DNA of 64,000 nucleotides, taken from NCBI RefSeq assembly GCF_000005505.3, contig NC_016135.3:22910613-22974612 (forward strand), given 5' to 3'. Shown here piece by piece: positions 11,745 through 25,090 of the stretch. Origin of the DNA: Brachypodium distachyon. Taxonomy: Eukaryota > Streptophyta > Magnoliopsida > Poales > Poaceae. How positions within the stretch are numbered: position 1 is the stretch's first letter; each line of letters begins with the position of its first letter. The notes beneath the pieces are model-generated. The model was not told the DNA's origin, made no database searches, and was given only the letters and a program-made list of their open reading frames with translations. A program made the position numbers and the translations under genes.

Positions 11745-13776
11745 GTGAACCGCGCCTACCCTGCGTTGAGCATGTGCATGTTTCTTGTGTGTACACTGTA
11801 CAGATTAAAACGTTAACATGGATGGAGGTTTTTGATTCGTCCATGATTCGATTGCTCATCGGTTCGAGACTTGCAGCACATCCATGATTTCTATGCGGTT
11901 GTATGGATCAAAAGGGATAAATGGCTTCCATTCCCGGAAGTTTTACTCGGAACCTGGATCGCCCCATGCCCATGGTTCTGGTAATCTGGCGGCATCTTCT
12001 TTTTTCTTTCTTTCTTTTCGCAAACTCGTGATCGTTCTGATCAGATTATATGGTTCTGTTTCTCGAGGAGATGACAAAAGGACACAACTTTTTTAATAAA
12101 AAAAAACTCGTCTGTGGTTTCTTTACAATCTTTTCATGAAATAAATCAACCGTGTAGCCAGGCAAAAAGAATCGACATTTAGTGTGTTACAAAAGAGAAG
12201 TAAGACACTTGTTAATTATCTTATCTTGTTAATTATCTTATCTTATGTAGACACTGGTCTTTTTTTCATAAAAAGTAAACGACGCATAAAACACTTGATA
12301 TTTATACGTGTAATTGTTTTGACTTATAAAACTTTTGAAATAGGTTTTTTGAAGTGCACTTTTTTTGCGAATGTTATTTTCAAGACCAGGAATACAAGCT
12401 GTCACGCCCGTCAAAAAAATACAAGCTGTCACATTTGATTAAGCACCTTGTTGAGAAAATATCAACACGGAACGTTACATTTGGTCTTAGGAAAAACAAA
12501 AAACTTGATGTTGTCGATGTTGCTGTGCGAGAGTAGGAAGAAGGGGAAGGGAGAAGGGGATATTGGTTGGCGGCTTCGATGAAGACAACACAATCCCCAG
12601 GCTAACTGATGGGTACGGGCGGCTAACACCGAGCCCCTCAGACTTAAATGGAGCACCTGGCGAGGGGGTGTCAACGTCTATACTTGAGGCCACCGATGAT
12701 GGTGTCTCATGCGAGAAAGAGGGAAACACGACGACACGAGGGCTAGCAAGTTGTGGCATTGTGAGGAAGAAGACATCTAGCTGCAGAAGCATTTGTCTAC
12801 ATGTTGTGGTTCTTTCTTTTTTGGGAGAAACTCAAAAAGAAGCATTCCATGTTTGGTTCGGTAGAACGAACTTCTTAATTCAGTTGATCAAGGCAAGCGA
12901 AATGAGTAAGAACATGAAGGGAGAGAAAGAGGAGGGGTGTCTAACTGGCTACGTTAGTGACCGATGAAGACAACAACAACCAAGATCACCTCCGCATTGC
13001 GAGATGCTAATGAGTACTAGATGGGAGGGTGGGGGATCCTATAAGACCCAAAGCAAAAAAGACTCGGCGTTGGACCATTGCTACATCGTTAGATCTCTTG
13101 ATGCAACGCAAATCGTGAGGCCAACTTCCATTGCTTGTCTGCCAAGAGATCCGGTGATGGAGCATTTTTTTCTGAGTAATAGCAACGAAGTAATCGGTCC
13201 AGATCAACAGATATGTGGCGGTGCCCCGTGTGAGAAGAAGGGTGGCATGCTCGGTGGAGAACAGCGGCGAGAGACATTTATTTTTAGGGGTTCTTTTGTG
13301 TCGATTTTTGTTTTTTAGTACAAGTTTTTTTTTTAAACTAGTATTTTCTTTTGAGAGGGAAAACTAGTACTCGTCGAGGTAGCAGAAGTTTTTCTTTTTT
13401 TTTGAGGCGGAGAACTAGATTTTTTTTATTTTTTTTTTGAGTTGAGAAAGAACGGGGAGTAGATAGCACGATCCATTGTCTTAGTGAAGCCCAAGTAGCT
13501 ACTATCTACACTTCCACAGCCTGCTGATATTTTCCCCGGCGGCCCATTTAACGCTAGCCTTCCAGTTCCAGGCCATCGCGGGTTAACGCAAAAACGAAAA
13601 TCTTCCGCTCGCTCATCGCGCGGGTACTTTCTTTTTGCCAAACCTCTTTCCCGCATTCTCGGGCACTTCGAATTTTGACTCTAGGTAAAACCAAATCAGA
13701 GCTAGCTTCTTCCTCGCGCAGCCGCCCGTCGCTCGCCTACCCCACTCGAGGCTCGACACCGACCTCCTCCGCTCCC
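11745..13776. other. Intergenic, U-box gene to unknown gene
   Basis: 11745 to about 12000 is probable 3' UTR. 12180-12245 contains a short tandem repeat of a GTTAATTATCTTATCTT word. 12540-13310 has the look of a decayed transposon-derived coding sequence with mixed frames, but I cannot name it. 13320-13440 is rich in T runs. 13440-13776 is the likely promoter and 5' UTR of the next gene. Confidence 0.45.
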
Positions 13777-15482
13777 ATGGCCGGCATCCCCGACGAATCC
13801 GCCGGTCAAAGCCAGGTACCCTTCGTATCTCTACCGTTTTCCTATTCTCAGGCCTTTACCGGCGTTCCGTCGCACACCCCTTGCCGGCGCAATCAGCCCT
13901 TCGGGACACCCTCACCCGAGTTCGCTGTCCTTGCAGGCGCGCAGATGCAGCTCGTACATCCATTCGTTCCCATCCGGTGGGTTTCCCCTCTATCGTCCTG
14001 ATGTATCTTAGCCTCTGCTGTTCCGCCTATTTTAGATCTCTGACGCGTGCTGATGTCGTTTTCGGTGTGTTTCGTCAGAGCCGCCGGACATCAGGAACTG
14101 GTTCTCGAGTTACGAATACGAGTCGCCGGAGGATACGGAGCTGTCTGCGTTCCCTTCCCGTGGGTTTCCCCCCTCCACAACCCTGATGAATTTTTAGCCT
14201 CTATGCTGTTCCGTCGACTTTAGATCTCTGCCATCTGCTCATGTCGTTTTCGGTGTGTTTCGTCAGAGCCGCCGGACATCAGGAACTGGTTCTCGAGTTA
14301 CGAATACGAGTCGCCGGAGGATTCGGAGCTGGTTGCTGATCCTGGCGACGGCAACGGCAGCGAGACCCAAGACCCATTGGAGGTGAGAAATCGCAGATTT
14401 ATATTTACCAGATCGTACTCAAATTGCTTATTATCTTGCTTCCTAGTAACTTTTTACAATTAAATTGCTTGATTATGTTTGGTGGCATCCAGTACCGGGT
14501 GCCTGGGCATTCATTGCCGAAACACTCCCGTCAGGATGGCGGCACTGCTTTGAGCGGGGACTGTTCTGTGGCTCAGTCTGAGCATGAAGTTTCTGCCGCA
14601 AGAGATTTCCTTCCGATTAGTAGGAGCATGGTGGAACGCGGCGCAAAAAGGAAACAAAGTCCGAGGGAGTTGCTTGGAGCTAGTTTTCTTGACGACCATG
14701 ACAAAGCTACTGAATCTGAAACTCTGACGGTGTCAAATGTGCATATTAATGCAGTGGAGCATCTGTCAAATTGCAATGCTGTAAGTGAACGAAGCCATGA
14801 AGGTGCAGTCGGGTACACCGAGCTGCCAGCAGAATGCGATGGCATCAGTTCAGCTGAAACTCAAGAAAACCCTCCAGGAGGTCAGGAGACCAAGCACATC
14901 AGACTTCCAGTTAATTGTGGCAGTACAAGCTTAGCTGCAGATACTGAAGAAGGCTTCCTAGAAGATGTCACTGAACAAACTGAAGTGCCAGCTAATTCTA
15001 ATTGCAATGTCCTAGATGATACTGAGAAAACCGGCATCAAACACCGCATACCGCCTGTTAAATCTAATGGCATTGTTTCAGTTGTCACCAAAGAAAGCTC
15101 TCCTGTGGATGGTATCAACTGTGGCAAGCCTACATTGGTGCACCAGAAAGCAGAAGAAACAGCTTCAGGCAATGGTTTTATTACCATTAGGAAAAAGGTG
15201 GAGCTGGCAGAGCGATGCAGGGCAGCCAAAATTCCTAAGTCCTCAAAGGAAAATGAGGCGGCAACTTTGCAAGAGAACCACTGCCACATTTTGGGACAGA
15301 ATGTTTCGGCCCGAGATCGCACCAGAAATCCCTTATCAGACAGGACCAATGTTTCAGAAGTTGCAGGAGCTCCAGCACTCGAGCCCTCGGGGAGATGGAA
15401 GTGCCCTCGCAGAGGCAAGCCCTATGTTGGCCCTCCGTTGAAACAGCTTCGGTTGGAACAGTGGGTGCGCCGAATGAACTGA
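13777..15482 (+). CDS. Plant-specific protein of unknown function with PDIRNWFSSYEYESP motif
   Basis: Exons 13777-13815, 13937-13976, 14079-14159, 14267-14382 and 14493-15482 join in frame to give 421 residues, all GT/AG. The ATG at 13777 is the first in this frame after the upstream GC-rich leader. The protein has an N-terminal motif PDIRNWFSSYEYESPED, present twice because exon 4 repeats exon 3. A long acidic and serine-rich middle part looks disordered. A basic C-terminus carries GRWKCPRRGKPYVGPPLKQL followed by RLEQW. I have seen the N- and C-terminal motifs in uncharacterised proteins of both monocots and dicots, so this is a conserved family without a known job. The KRK and RRGK clusters suggest a nuclear protein, but that is inference. 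The duplicated exon makes it longer than expected for the family. Confidence 0.75.
13963..14335 (+). repeat. Tandem duplication of an intron plus exon (188 bp unit)
   Basis: The segment from the end of exon 2 through exon 3 is repeated once. Acceptors lie at 14079 and 14267, exactly 188 bp apart. The coding parts are identical for more than 50 bases from AGCCGCCGGACATC, differing at one base (ggatAcgg versus ggatTcgg), and then diverge. The introns share GTGGGTTTCCCC at the donor side and a long identical stretch ending TTTTCGGTGTGTTTCGTCAG. Confidence 0.92.
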
Positions 15483-16467
15483 CGCTGCATCATGGAATAT
15501 TTGCCAGCTTGTTAAAGAGTGTTTGCATCAGGTCGTACTTGAGTTTTTGCTTGAGAATTTGGTGCGACGTTTCAGCTTTCGTGTTTGCGCCTAGCCTGTC
15601 GTAGTAAGTGTTTTCTCTGAAGGTCACTCAACATGGCGGTTAAGTGTCCCATACTTTTCATCATATATCCATAAGATCAGCGATTTACCAACCGTCGGCA
15701 CCTCATTTCCTCCATCAAAGTAAACAACTTACACTTTTCTGCACATTTAACTTATGGGTTTTAATTCAGTCTGAAAATAGAAAAACCTTCTCTAGCACAT
15801 TGGTCCTCCCATTTTGACCTTAATTATTGACCTCTGTTTTCTATCTTTTTTTTCTTCTCTGGTCGTGTTGGCCATTCTGCTCCATGGTGGCATACTTTTC
15901 ATCATATATCCATAAGATTTTCGACCATCCTTACAGAGTGACCCACATGTCAGGCCGGCATATGTGGCCTGTTACGCTTTTGATCAGGGTTCAAAATTTT
16001 GGCAACCCTAAATTTTTAATGGTCATCGAAATTTTGTGGCCTGAAACTCAATAGCGAGGGAGAAAGGAGTGGGAAAGGAGATGGCGGCTAGGGTTTGGTC
16101 ACCCTTGGTAGAGCGACGGGAGGTAGGGTCCAACGGTATCAATATCAGTGACCTTACAAAATTTAGTTTATGAGCAAAGACATTAGGGAAGAAGCATGGA
16201 ACATGAAACGACATATAATTCCAATTAGCTGGCCGAATAATATCTTCACCCGTAAATTAAGAACGATAACCACACAGGATGAAATGAATGCTCGTTGCCT
16301 GTGAGCAATATATAAAGAGGGAAGAGTTTTTGGCGTCTACGGAAAGATGCCTTTGCATTGTCAACCAGGGAAGAAAATCTCGTGTTACTCGTGGATCTTG
16401 TCCTTAATCCATACTTATCGCCGCCTAACTCTGATCATTGCGCCGCATGCAATGGAATGAGCACGGG
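15483..16467. other. Intergenic, unknown gene to peroxidase
   Basis: The first 150 bases are probably 3' UTR. A 27-bp perfect direct repeat beginning ATACTTTTCATC occurs at 15651-15677 and 15892-15918. 15990-16140 has a purine-rich patch resembling decayed transposon sequence. 16200-16467 is the peroxidase promoter region. No coding gene seen. Confidence 0.5.
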
Positions 16468-16475
16468 TATAAATA
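16468..16475 (+). promoter_or_regulatory. TATA box of the peroxidase gene
   Basis: TATAAATA, 134 bp upstream of the codon where the peroxidase should start. The short ATG-initiated frame at 16482 that follows it ends quickly and is not in frame with the peroxidase. Confidence 0.6.
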
Positions 16476-16592
16476 GGAGGCTAATGGCACCTACAATGAA
16501 GCAACAAGCTAGTACCACTGAGCAAGCTATCGCACAGTGAAGAAGGTAACACGCTTGGTTTACGTAGATAGATTAAGTTGTGATCAGCTTAG

Positions 16593-17824
<1,232 letters not shown>

Positions 17825-20247
17825 TCAGCCGTGGTCTAACTATCCAATATCCCTGCATCATACTTCACAGCACGTTAAGTGTGTGCAAACGTATCCATCA
17901 GCATGCAGGTGACAGAGGTGTGCATAGTTTGGTTGGTTACAAAGGTAATTAAGGGGCGTGGCTATTTCTAAGTCGTCCGATAATTAAGAAATGAGCATTA
18001 AATATCAATCGACGTTTTCGAACCGTTGGATTAAGATCTGAGGGTCATTCACATTTCCTCATCTCTCACTTGCTATCGTTGGATTAAAATCCAGTGACTA
18101 ACATATCGATTGATCTCTAACTAAAAAACAGACGACCGTTCACTAGCAAAACCGTTATGGTAACCATCATGCACCTTAATTGCATGGATGGAGAAATAAG
18201 AGCCGTATGTTTGGTTCAAAATATGTTGTAAGATTCCATTGTTCTTGATCACATCTATATGTACACATTGCAATGGAAACCAAGCAGTCTTATTGCATTT
18301 TCTTGCCTACCCTAATTAGGGTCGTTTCCAAAAACACAGGAACATGAAAGATATGGGATTACACGTTATAACGGCAGCACCAACACGTGCATGTCCTAGT
18401 CCTTAAAAAAAAAAACACGTGCATGTCCTAGAGAGAAATACACTAGACCTAGCTAGAGTAAAAATTGCTCAGACAAATTCATCCCACGAACCGTGGGACA
18501 AACTGTTTACCGTTGCACATACATTTTCGAAGGTTGGACACGGCGCGCTCGATCACGACTCACTTTGTGTCGATGATGTCATTGGGCTGAGAGCGATACT
18601 TTGGACCATTCGTTGGCCCATATTCTATTCCCAAAAGAAAGAAGTCCATATTTCATCCTGAAATGTATCTCTGTAGCCGCATATCCCCCGAAGTGGAAAA
18701 CGGTCTAATTTAGATCCTGAAATCTCTGATACCAGATATTAGAGCTGATATGACACATTTAAAGCGGTTTAGGGTGTGACTAGGACTGTTTGACTTCTTT
18801 TTTTTACTGATGACGTGGTCAGGTGGGTCGCATGGCCAGTAACTCAAAGATGAAGATAAAAGAAAAGGAGTGTCTATTTCTCAGTCGCAATAGTTATTTC
18901 TCAGTCAACAATCGTAGCCATCCAATCAAGATTTTCTTATCCATCGGGTCTACAATAATCTTACACGAATCTCAGTGATTGAATCAAAAGGTTGTTATTA
19001 TCGATGGAGAAAGTTATTTCTCAGTCGCATAGGAAATACCAAAACCGTAAAAGAAAAGGAAGAGACGGGGACAGAGAAAATGGAGGCGACGGCGTCCTCA
19101 CCGACGGCGAGAGGCGAGTCGGTGGTGATAGGGAGGACGGCGAGAGGCGAGTCGGTGGTGATAGGAGCTGGTCCAGGACGTCAATAGGAGCCTGCTAGGG
19201 CTCTGCCTAGATGCGGTGGAGGAGCGGAGCGGCCACGGCAGTGGGACAGAGAGGTCACAGCGGGAGCAGCGACGCAGGCTCGCCGGCGGCGAAGGAGGGC
19301 ACGGCGAGGACTGGAGAGGCGCGGATAAGACTCAGGAGCTCCTTGAGGTTCAGTTGGCGTAGCTCCTGTGCCGCGTGGTGCTCCCGGCGGTGGTGGTCGT
19401 CGACGGTGGCGGAGGACAGAGGAAGTTGACGGTGCGGGCTTGACGGCGAGCTCCTTAGCTGCAACATAGAGAGGGAGGAGATGCGTGAGGTCGAGTTGAT
19501 GTTCTGGACAGGAGTAATTTAGAAGATCCGTCGGGATTGACAAGGTATTGGCGACGGCTCACCTCGCCGGAGCCGAGGAAGAAGGCCTCGTCTGGACTAG
19601 CTACTGTCTGCAGCCTGCCCGCAGCCGGCCCTCGCTCGCCGGCCGCCCCTGCCCGCGCCCCTCCTGCCTGCTTCGTGCACGCCCCTGGCCGAGCTCGAGT
19701 TCGCCCTTGTCAAATCTGCTGGGAACAGTGCGGCAACGGAGCAGAGCAGCCAGCGATGTACGAGTTGGAAGCTTAAATTAGCAGCATGGCTGGAAGCTTA
19801 AATTAGCGTATACAAATAGGAGTATTGTATCAGCACACCACGCAGCACCAGATGTGGATCCCCTGCACAGTTTGCTCGTGTTCCGCATCTGACCGCTGTC
19901 TCCTTCCTTCGTCTTCTTCCTCCGGAGTCCCGATCCGATCTCCAATTTTTTTTTCCGCCTGGAGCTTGGTTACTATTCTGGTCTCCGAGAAGGACACTTA
20001 GCAGCAGTAGAAAATAGATTGGGACTGCCTGCTATCCCCGGTCCGAGAGCACAGCATCCGCCGAACACCATTCGAGGCCATAGAGAGGGAGGAGTAAGGG
20101 AAGAGAAGACAAAATCTATAACGCCACGTCAGCAGGTCAAAAGAAAGGTCAAAAATCCTAATCAGCAACTAAACCACCCTAAAATGGTCACATGAGCATG
20201 AAAACCGCATAATGGGCTGATTTGTCTGGTTTTGTAAATTGCAACGT
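17825..20247. other. Intergenic, peroxidase to the large MULE-like element
   Basis: Contains the MITE at 17953-18165. 18870-19035 repeats the words TATTTCTCAGTCG several times and may be another MITE. 19103-19165 has a short GC-rich tandem repeat (unit starting GGCGAGAGGCGAGTCGG, two copies). 19200-19760 is GC-rich with overlapping frames on both strands and no recognisable domain. 19800-20247 shows nothing clear. No gene supported. Confidence 0.45.
17953..18165 (+). mobile_element. Short non-coding repeat family, copy 1
   Basis: About 210 bp from GGGGCGTGGCTATTTCTAAG to AGCAAAACCGTT. Its two ends are imperfectly complementary (AAGTCGTCCGATAATTAAG against a tail of the form CTAACTAAAAAACAGACGAC). 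A second copy in the opposite orientation is at 60335-60546, which shows it is a dispersed MITE-like family and not unique sequence. Confidence 0.75.
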
Positions 20248-20256
20248 TAAAATTTA

Positions 20257-23200
20257 GGGTATGTCTATATGCTAGGCGTCTGTTTTTTGTTTCCTAAACA
20301 AGCGCCTGTTTTTTGAGTTAAAACCAGTCACCTGGTATTTAAGCTAAAACCAGACACATGAAGATTAGTTGATTTGTGTTTTGTGCGTCTGTTTTCTGCT
20401 CTAGGCCGGCCACAAACACATTCAACCATTCAATGTGCTGCTGCAACTAGGGTTTTTTTTTTTTGAATTGCACATTTGAAACCGCTGCAATCAAGGGCTA
20501 TAGGGAGTGCAATTTGAAAAAAAAAGAAAACTAAAATTGCAACATAGTTGACCCATACTATGATTGCGAAGCCAAGGAACACATAATTTAGGCTAGGAGT
20601 CTAGACAAAATAGATTTAACTATCAACTGCGTCTATTAGGAAATCTTGGAATTACAACTGGTCAACTGCAACTAATTGTTAAAAGGGTAGTGCAAAATGA
20701 AGCTGTAATCACTGGATGTTTAGTTATAAATTGCACCTATTAAGGCATTGAATTGCAGAAAATTAGAGGCTGATGATATGCAATAGGCAATGTAATTATA
20801 GAAGCTAATGCATGTAAGGTCATGACATGATATTTATGTGCATAAGAATGTTTTACTGCATTTACAATACACTGTTAAATCAAATGAAAATATGCATTCC
20901 TTGTTTGCGGCTAAGAATTAGACATCAGTGAAGCAAATGGAAATATGCATTCCTTGTTTGCAGCCAAGAATCAGATAGAAGTGAAGAGAGGGAATTGGAC
21001 TGAAGAATCTGAACAAGATAAGATAGCTAAGAATCAGACATCAATGAAGAGAGGGCATTTGATTGAAGAATCTGAAGAAGATAAGAGAACACAAGTTTTC
21101 AAGTAGAAGAGGAAGTAGCACAGTTCAGTCGTATTTCACTGGAAAAATGTTCAAAATGAAATTGGGCCACCAAAAAGAACGGACCTCAGCACAAATCTCC
21201 CAACGAGATCAGACTGCACACAAAACCATTGATTTGAAATCCTATGGCCCGAGAAAATTGTAGTTGTTTTCTTTGATAGGCTTCTTTTCCGAGCCTAAAA
21301 ATGGACTGGACCGGGTCTAACATGGCCTAACCTGTAGTGGTCACAAGCCTTTGTTGTAGCAGTATCCATCTTAGCGTAATTGAAAGAAAAGTTCCATCTA
21401 GTGATGAATTTAAACAAAAAAGCAGCTTCTGGGCAGAATTCAAAATAGACCAGATTTACACTACAGAGAGGAAAAGAATACTGACGTGCGATTCCAATAA
21501 AAATCAATTGCAATTGCGTTTGAAGAGACCTTTAATTGCAAATAATAAACTGCATGCAATTGAGTAAATGAAGGGTAAATTTGGTGTTCATAAAAAAATC
21601 TGGAACACTACCATTCTACCTATGTTCCGGGAACACCTGGTTCATGACACAACCCCTGGTGTCAAAAATTAAAACAAGGCCTGTAACATCTTGTACTGTT
21701 GGAACAAAATCCATCTTATAGTTAAATAACGAAAGAATAACACACACAGAAAACTGCTTTTCGACAGAATTCAAAATTACAACAAAAGGAAGAGATTAAC
21801 AGCTAACTGGGGGTGGAATTCCAACAAATATCAAGTGCAATTGCGGTTTGGATGGCAAAAAATAAACTGCATGCAATTCAATTTGAAAGAAGTGCAAAAT
21901 TCATGTTCATCCGAAAATCTGGGGCACTACTGCTACCCTAGAACACCTGAAGTTCAAAGTCAATCAAAAGAAATTTGGTGTGCATGATACAACACCAACT
22001 GCTGCATCTACAAAATAAAACTGTAATTGCAATTACAGACACTATGAATTGCAGAGCTTGCAGTATTGCTCCTAATTTAGGAGGGAAGTGCAAAACTTGA
22101 AAATTGTGAATCAAAGTTGCAAATTCTGAATCTAAAACTAAATTGAGAAAGTTGGTACACTTGGAATTGCAAAAACTTAAAGTGGGGCAATTAAATATAA
22201 ATGGCAGTGCAATTTGCCATGATGAAAAAAGCTACAAAACCTAAACATTGCAATTGCAAGTTGGTACACTTGGAATTGCAAAAAGTTAAACTAGTGCAAT
22301 CAAATTTAAAGTGCAGTGCAGATTGGTCACGATGGAAGAAAAACACATGAATGAAAGAAAATTCCAAGCTGCAAGATTGCAATTACAGTACCAAGCAACA
22401 AGATATGGACTCATTAATCGGATAGTGTACTCCCTACAACGCTGATTCAAAATCTAGCTTCACAAAAGGTTAGTCAGGCAACAAAAATCCTAGTGCAACA
22501 AACCAAATGACAGTTTATTGGGGTTCATTGCACCTGGTTCCTAGCATCAGTTAGTTGCAGTTTCTTAACACTATCTGCAAGACTTAAACAAACTGAAGCT
22601 TGGTGAAAAAACAGTAAACTGAATCTAAGACATTTATAAACTATTCCATACACTGACACCACGTCAGTTCATTTAGTCTCATCTATATCTACAGACTATG
22701 TAATGTCCCATGTATATTTTGAAGAAAGGAAGCACCTGGACAAATCAAGAACTGAAGAACGGAAGCACCTGGACAAATCAAAAACTCCCCATGGGTTTCT
22801 AGTCATATGTAATGTCCCATGTATATTTTGATCCAAGAAAATTTATGATTCAGCTATATAGCTACAGACTACAGTACTGCCAACAGAAAATTATTGATAT
22901 AAAGAGTGAATTAAATTAGTTTCATTTGATTCATCTGTGATCTAGAAAACATGAAAATTATGCAATGGGTACATAACCAGGGGCAGATCTAGATCACATA
23001 ATCTACACACATGACCACCAAGAATCAGAAAACGACAGCAACCGAATCATAATTTTGTAAGCAATCAACTCTAATTTTGATCTGAAACACATAACCTAGC
23101 CCGACATTCAACCCACGGCAACTACAAGTCTACAACTACCAGTACATCATAAACAACCACGCACAGAACAGATCAAAAGCCCGCTAATCCCCCTAGGCTA

Positions 23201-24131
23201 AAACACCCATTTGGCACGGGCGCATAACCGAACATCCGCACGAAGCACTCACCGGATGGTGCCCGAGCAGATCCCTACATCGAAGAGAAGAGCGCTTCAC
23301 CTCTACTTCCTTTTCATAGCCACATCCACCCCAAACAATCATTTCGCGGAGCAAAAAATCAAACAAATTAAACACCGAGTTAAAGAACAAGCGCAGCGCA
23401 AGCATTCCACTGGCATCAACTCACGGCACGAGCGAAGCGAGATCTCAACGCTGACAGGTGGAGATGCCCTTTGGCCTTGCTGAACCTAGCAACACCTGCC
23501 GAAAAAAATCAGAAACAAAAATCAGCAGCAAAATACGAGCAAAACGAACCATGGATCCACATAAACAGCAGGGAGTGGGGTAGGGATTTACCGGAAGGGA
23601 GTGAGGGAACTCCGCCGTAGGCTGCGTTTTCATCGAATCATCAGCCCAAAAATTCTGAGCAGAAGTCGGCGAGAGCAGAGCAGGAGGGCTGCGTAGGGGA
23701 GACTGAGGAGTTGTCCACAGAAGTTGGCGACGGATCAGGGGATACGGAGCGTGCCGGAGCAACGCCGCGAACGCCGGTGCTCCACGGGCCTGCCCTCCTC
23801 GCTGACGCTCATGGGCACGTTCCCCTCAGGCACCGCACGACGCCGCTGCGCGCCGGAGAAGGATGCAGCAGCGGCGCAGGCGAGCGGCCCTGGTGCATCA
23901 TGCTGCTCTCCTAGCTGCTTGGGTGGGCACGGGGGGAGGTTGTGGGTGGGAATGGTCAATGCCTCAATGGAGACAGTGGAGGCTTGGAGACAGAGGACAC
24001 AAAGAAGCGGCCTGACGCAAGATTAAAAATAAATCATAGAAAAATTACACACATCGTGACGCACGATCGAACGGTGTTGCAATCGCCCGTTTTCCAAAGA
24101 AAAAGCAGGCGCCTGGTGTATAGCAAAAACG
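20257..24131. mobile_element. Non-autonomous Mutator-like element, 3.9 kb, 9-bp TSD
   Basis: The sequence TAAAATTTA occurs at 20248-20256 and again at 24132-24140 as a perfect 9-bp target duplication, the length typical of Mutator elements. The element begins GGGTATGTCTATATGCTAGG and its other end, read on the opposite strand, begins CGTTTTTGCTATACACCAGG. The terminal repeat continues through AGGCG-x-CTG plus a T run. No transposase is present. The interior (20400-23200) is AT-rich, full of AATTGCA/TGCAATT words and local tandem duplications. 23200-23990 is GC-rich and on the minus strand looks like a promoter plus 5' exon with a possible splice donor, maybe a captured gene end. It cannot move without a transposase supplied elsewhere. 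Confidence 0.85.
20881..22831. repeat. Local tandem duplications inside the MULE-like element
   Basis: 20881-20986 is a 53-bp unit repeated twice (CAAATG-x-AAATATGCATTCC). 22151-22360 is a 109-bp unit repeated twice, starting GTTGGTACACTTGGAATTGC at 22151 and 22260. The phrase TGTAATGTCCCATGTATATT occurs near 22699 and 22807. These suggest the interior grew by slippage or gap-repair duplication. Confidence 0.8.
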
Positions 24132-24324
24132 TAAAATTTAACGGTTTTTGACTTTAGGGGTTATGCGTCTCGGGAGATACATTTGGGGGTGAAATATGGA
24201 CTTTTTTTTCGGAACGGCCTTGCTTGGTCAGCCCATTGCACATCCCATCGTTTTTGCATGGGCTGGGCCATGGGCATATCGCACCCAGACGCTCCATTTG
24301 TTCTAGAGAAGATGCTACTCACCG

Positions 24325-24938
24325 AAATTTCCAGCGCTTCCACTCGTCTCTAACTGCCGTTTCGGCGTTGAGAGATGGGGGAACCACAGATCAACGTCTG
24401 GCATCAATTTTGCAGTTTCCTGATTAGGTTTGTGTGTTCTTCGTAGTGGCATCTTGATGGTGGAAATGATGTCGTCTAGAAAATTTATGTCCTGACTCCG
24501 TCCCCGTCCTGGCGTAGGCGTCGCGTCCTATTCCATGGAGTCAGTGGTTCTCGTAGTTTTGATTTTTTGGTGTTTTTGCTTTTTTTTCTTGTCAATTCAT
24601 GAACGGAGAAGAAGTTTCACAGCTTGCCTTGTAAGGGATATGTCCCCGGCCATGGTGCGTTCAACGATCTTAGGTTCCCATTGTTTGAGGTGGACGACTC
24701 AAGCGGATTTTTAAAACCTATAAGGTTAGTCCAGCTTGTGCAAGCATGATGTTCTGCAATTCCGTTATCGGTTACATGGAAAAACGTCCAGACGAGGAAG
24801 ATGGATCTAGAGATGTTGATTTTAGAAGACCGTGATGGAGCTTTTAGTTTTATAGTGCATCTCTGTTAATTATGTTCGTTTAGCTTGTTTGGATTCTTTT
24901 ATGAATCAATAAAATCAGAGGGTTGTTCTATAAAAAGA
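24325..24938 (+). mobile_element. 5'-truncated non-LTR (LINE-type) insertion with 16-bp TSD
   Basis: The 16-bp sequence AAGATGCTACTCACCG is found at 24309-24324 and 24939-24954. The 614 bp between them end in an A-rich tail (AATAAAATCAGAG...TATAAAAAG) just before the second copy. This is the signature of target-primed reverse transcription, so the insertion is a LINE or SINE 3' end in plus orientation. No reverse transcriptase frame is left. It sits about 370 bp upstream of the first LEA start codon. Confidence 0.8.
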
Positions 24939-25085
24939 AAGATGCTACTCACCGTTACTATATTCGGGCACAAGGACGCCACGCATCGTTGTCTTCCACA
25001 AGGTGCACACGGCAGGTCTCCAGGCCGCCACGCATCGTTACGCGCCTTCCAGGCCCATGCACGCTCCGCGCTACCTCACGCCGCT

Positions 25086-25090
25086 ACGTG
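25086..25090 (+). promoter_or_regulatory. ABRE-like core in the promoter of LEA copy 1
   Basis: ACGTG inside CACGCCGCTACGTGCA, 105 bp upstream of the TATA stretch (TATATATAAA, 25191-25200). The same motif in the same phrase and at the same spacing occurs before copy 2, so it survived divergence of the flanks. ACGTG cores bind ABA-response bZIP factors in LEA genes. Confidence 0.55.

Noticed and set aside
10355..11887. Longer open frames overlapping the U-box gene on both strands (510 aa plus, 388 and 351 aa minus)
   Set aside because: They are shadows caused by high GC content. Only the 427-residue frame has a recognisable U-box and ARM-like pattern.
23445..23762. 105-residue minus-strand frame in the MULE-like element
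   Set aside because: It may be part of a captured leader, but there is no domain and no continuing exon chain, so it is not called as a gene.
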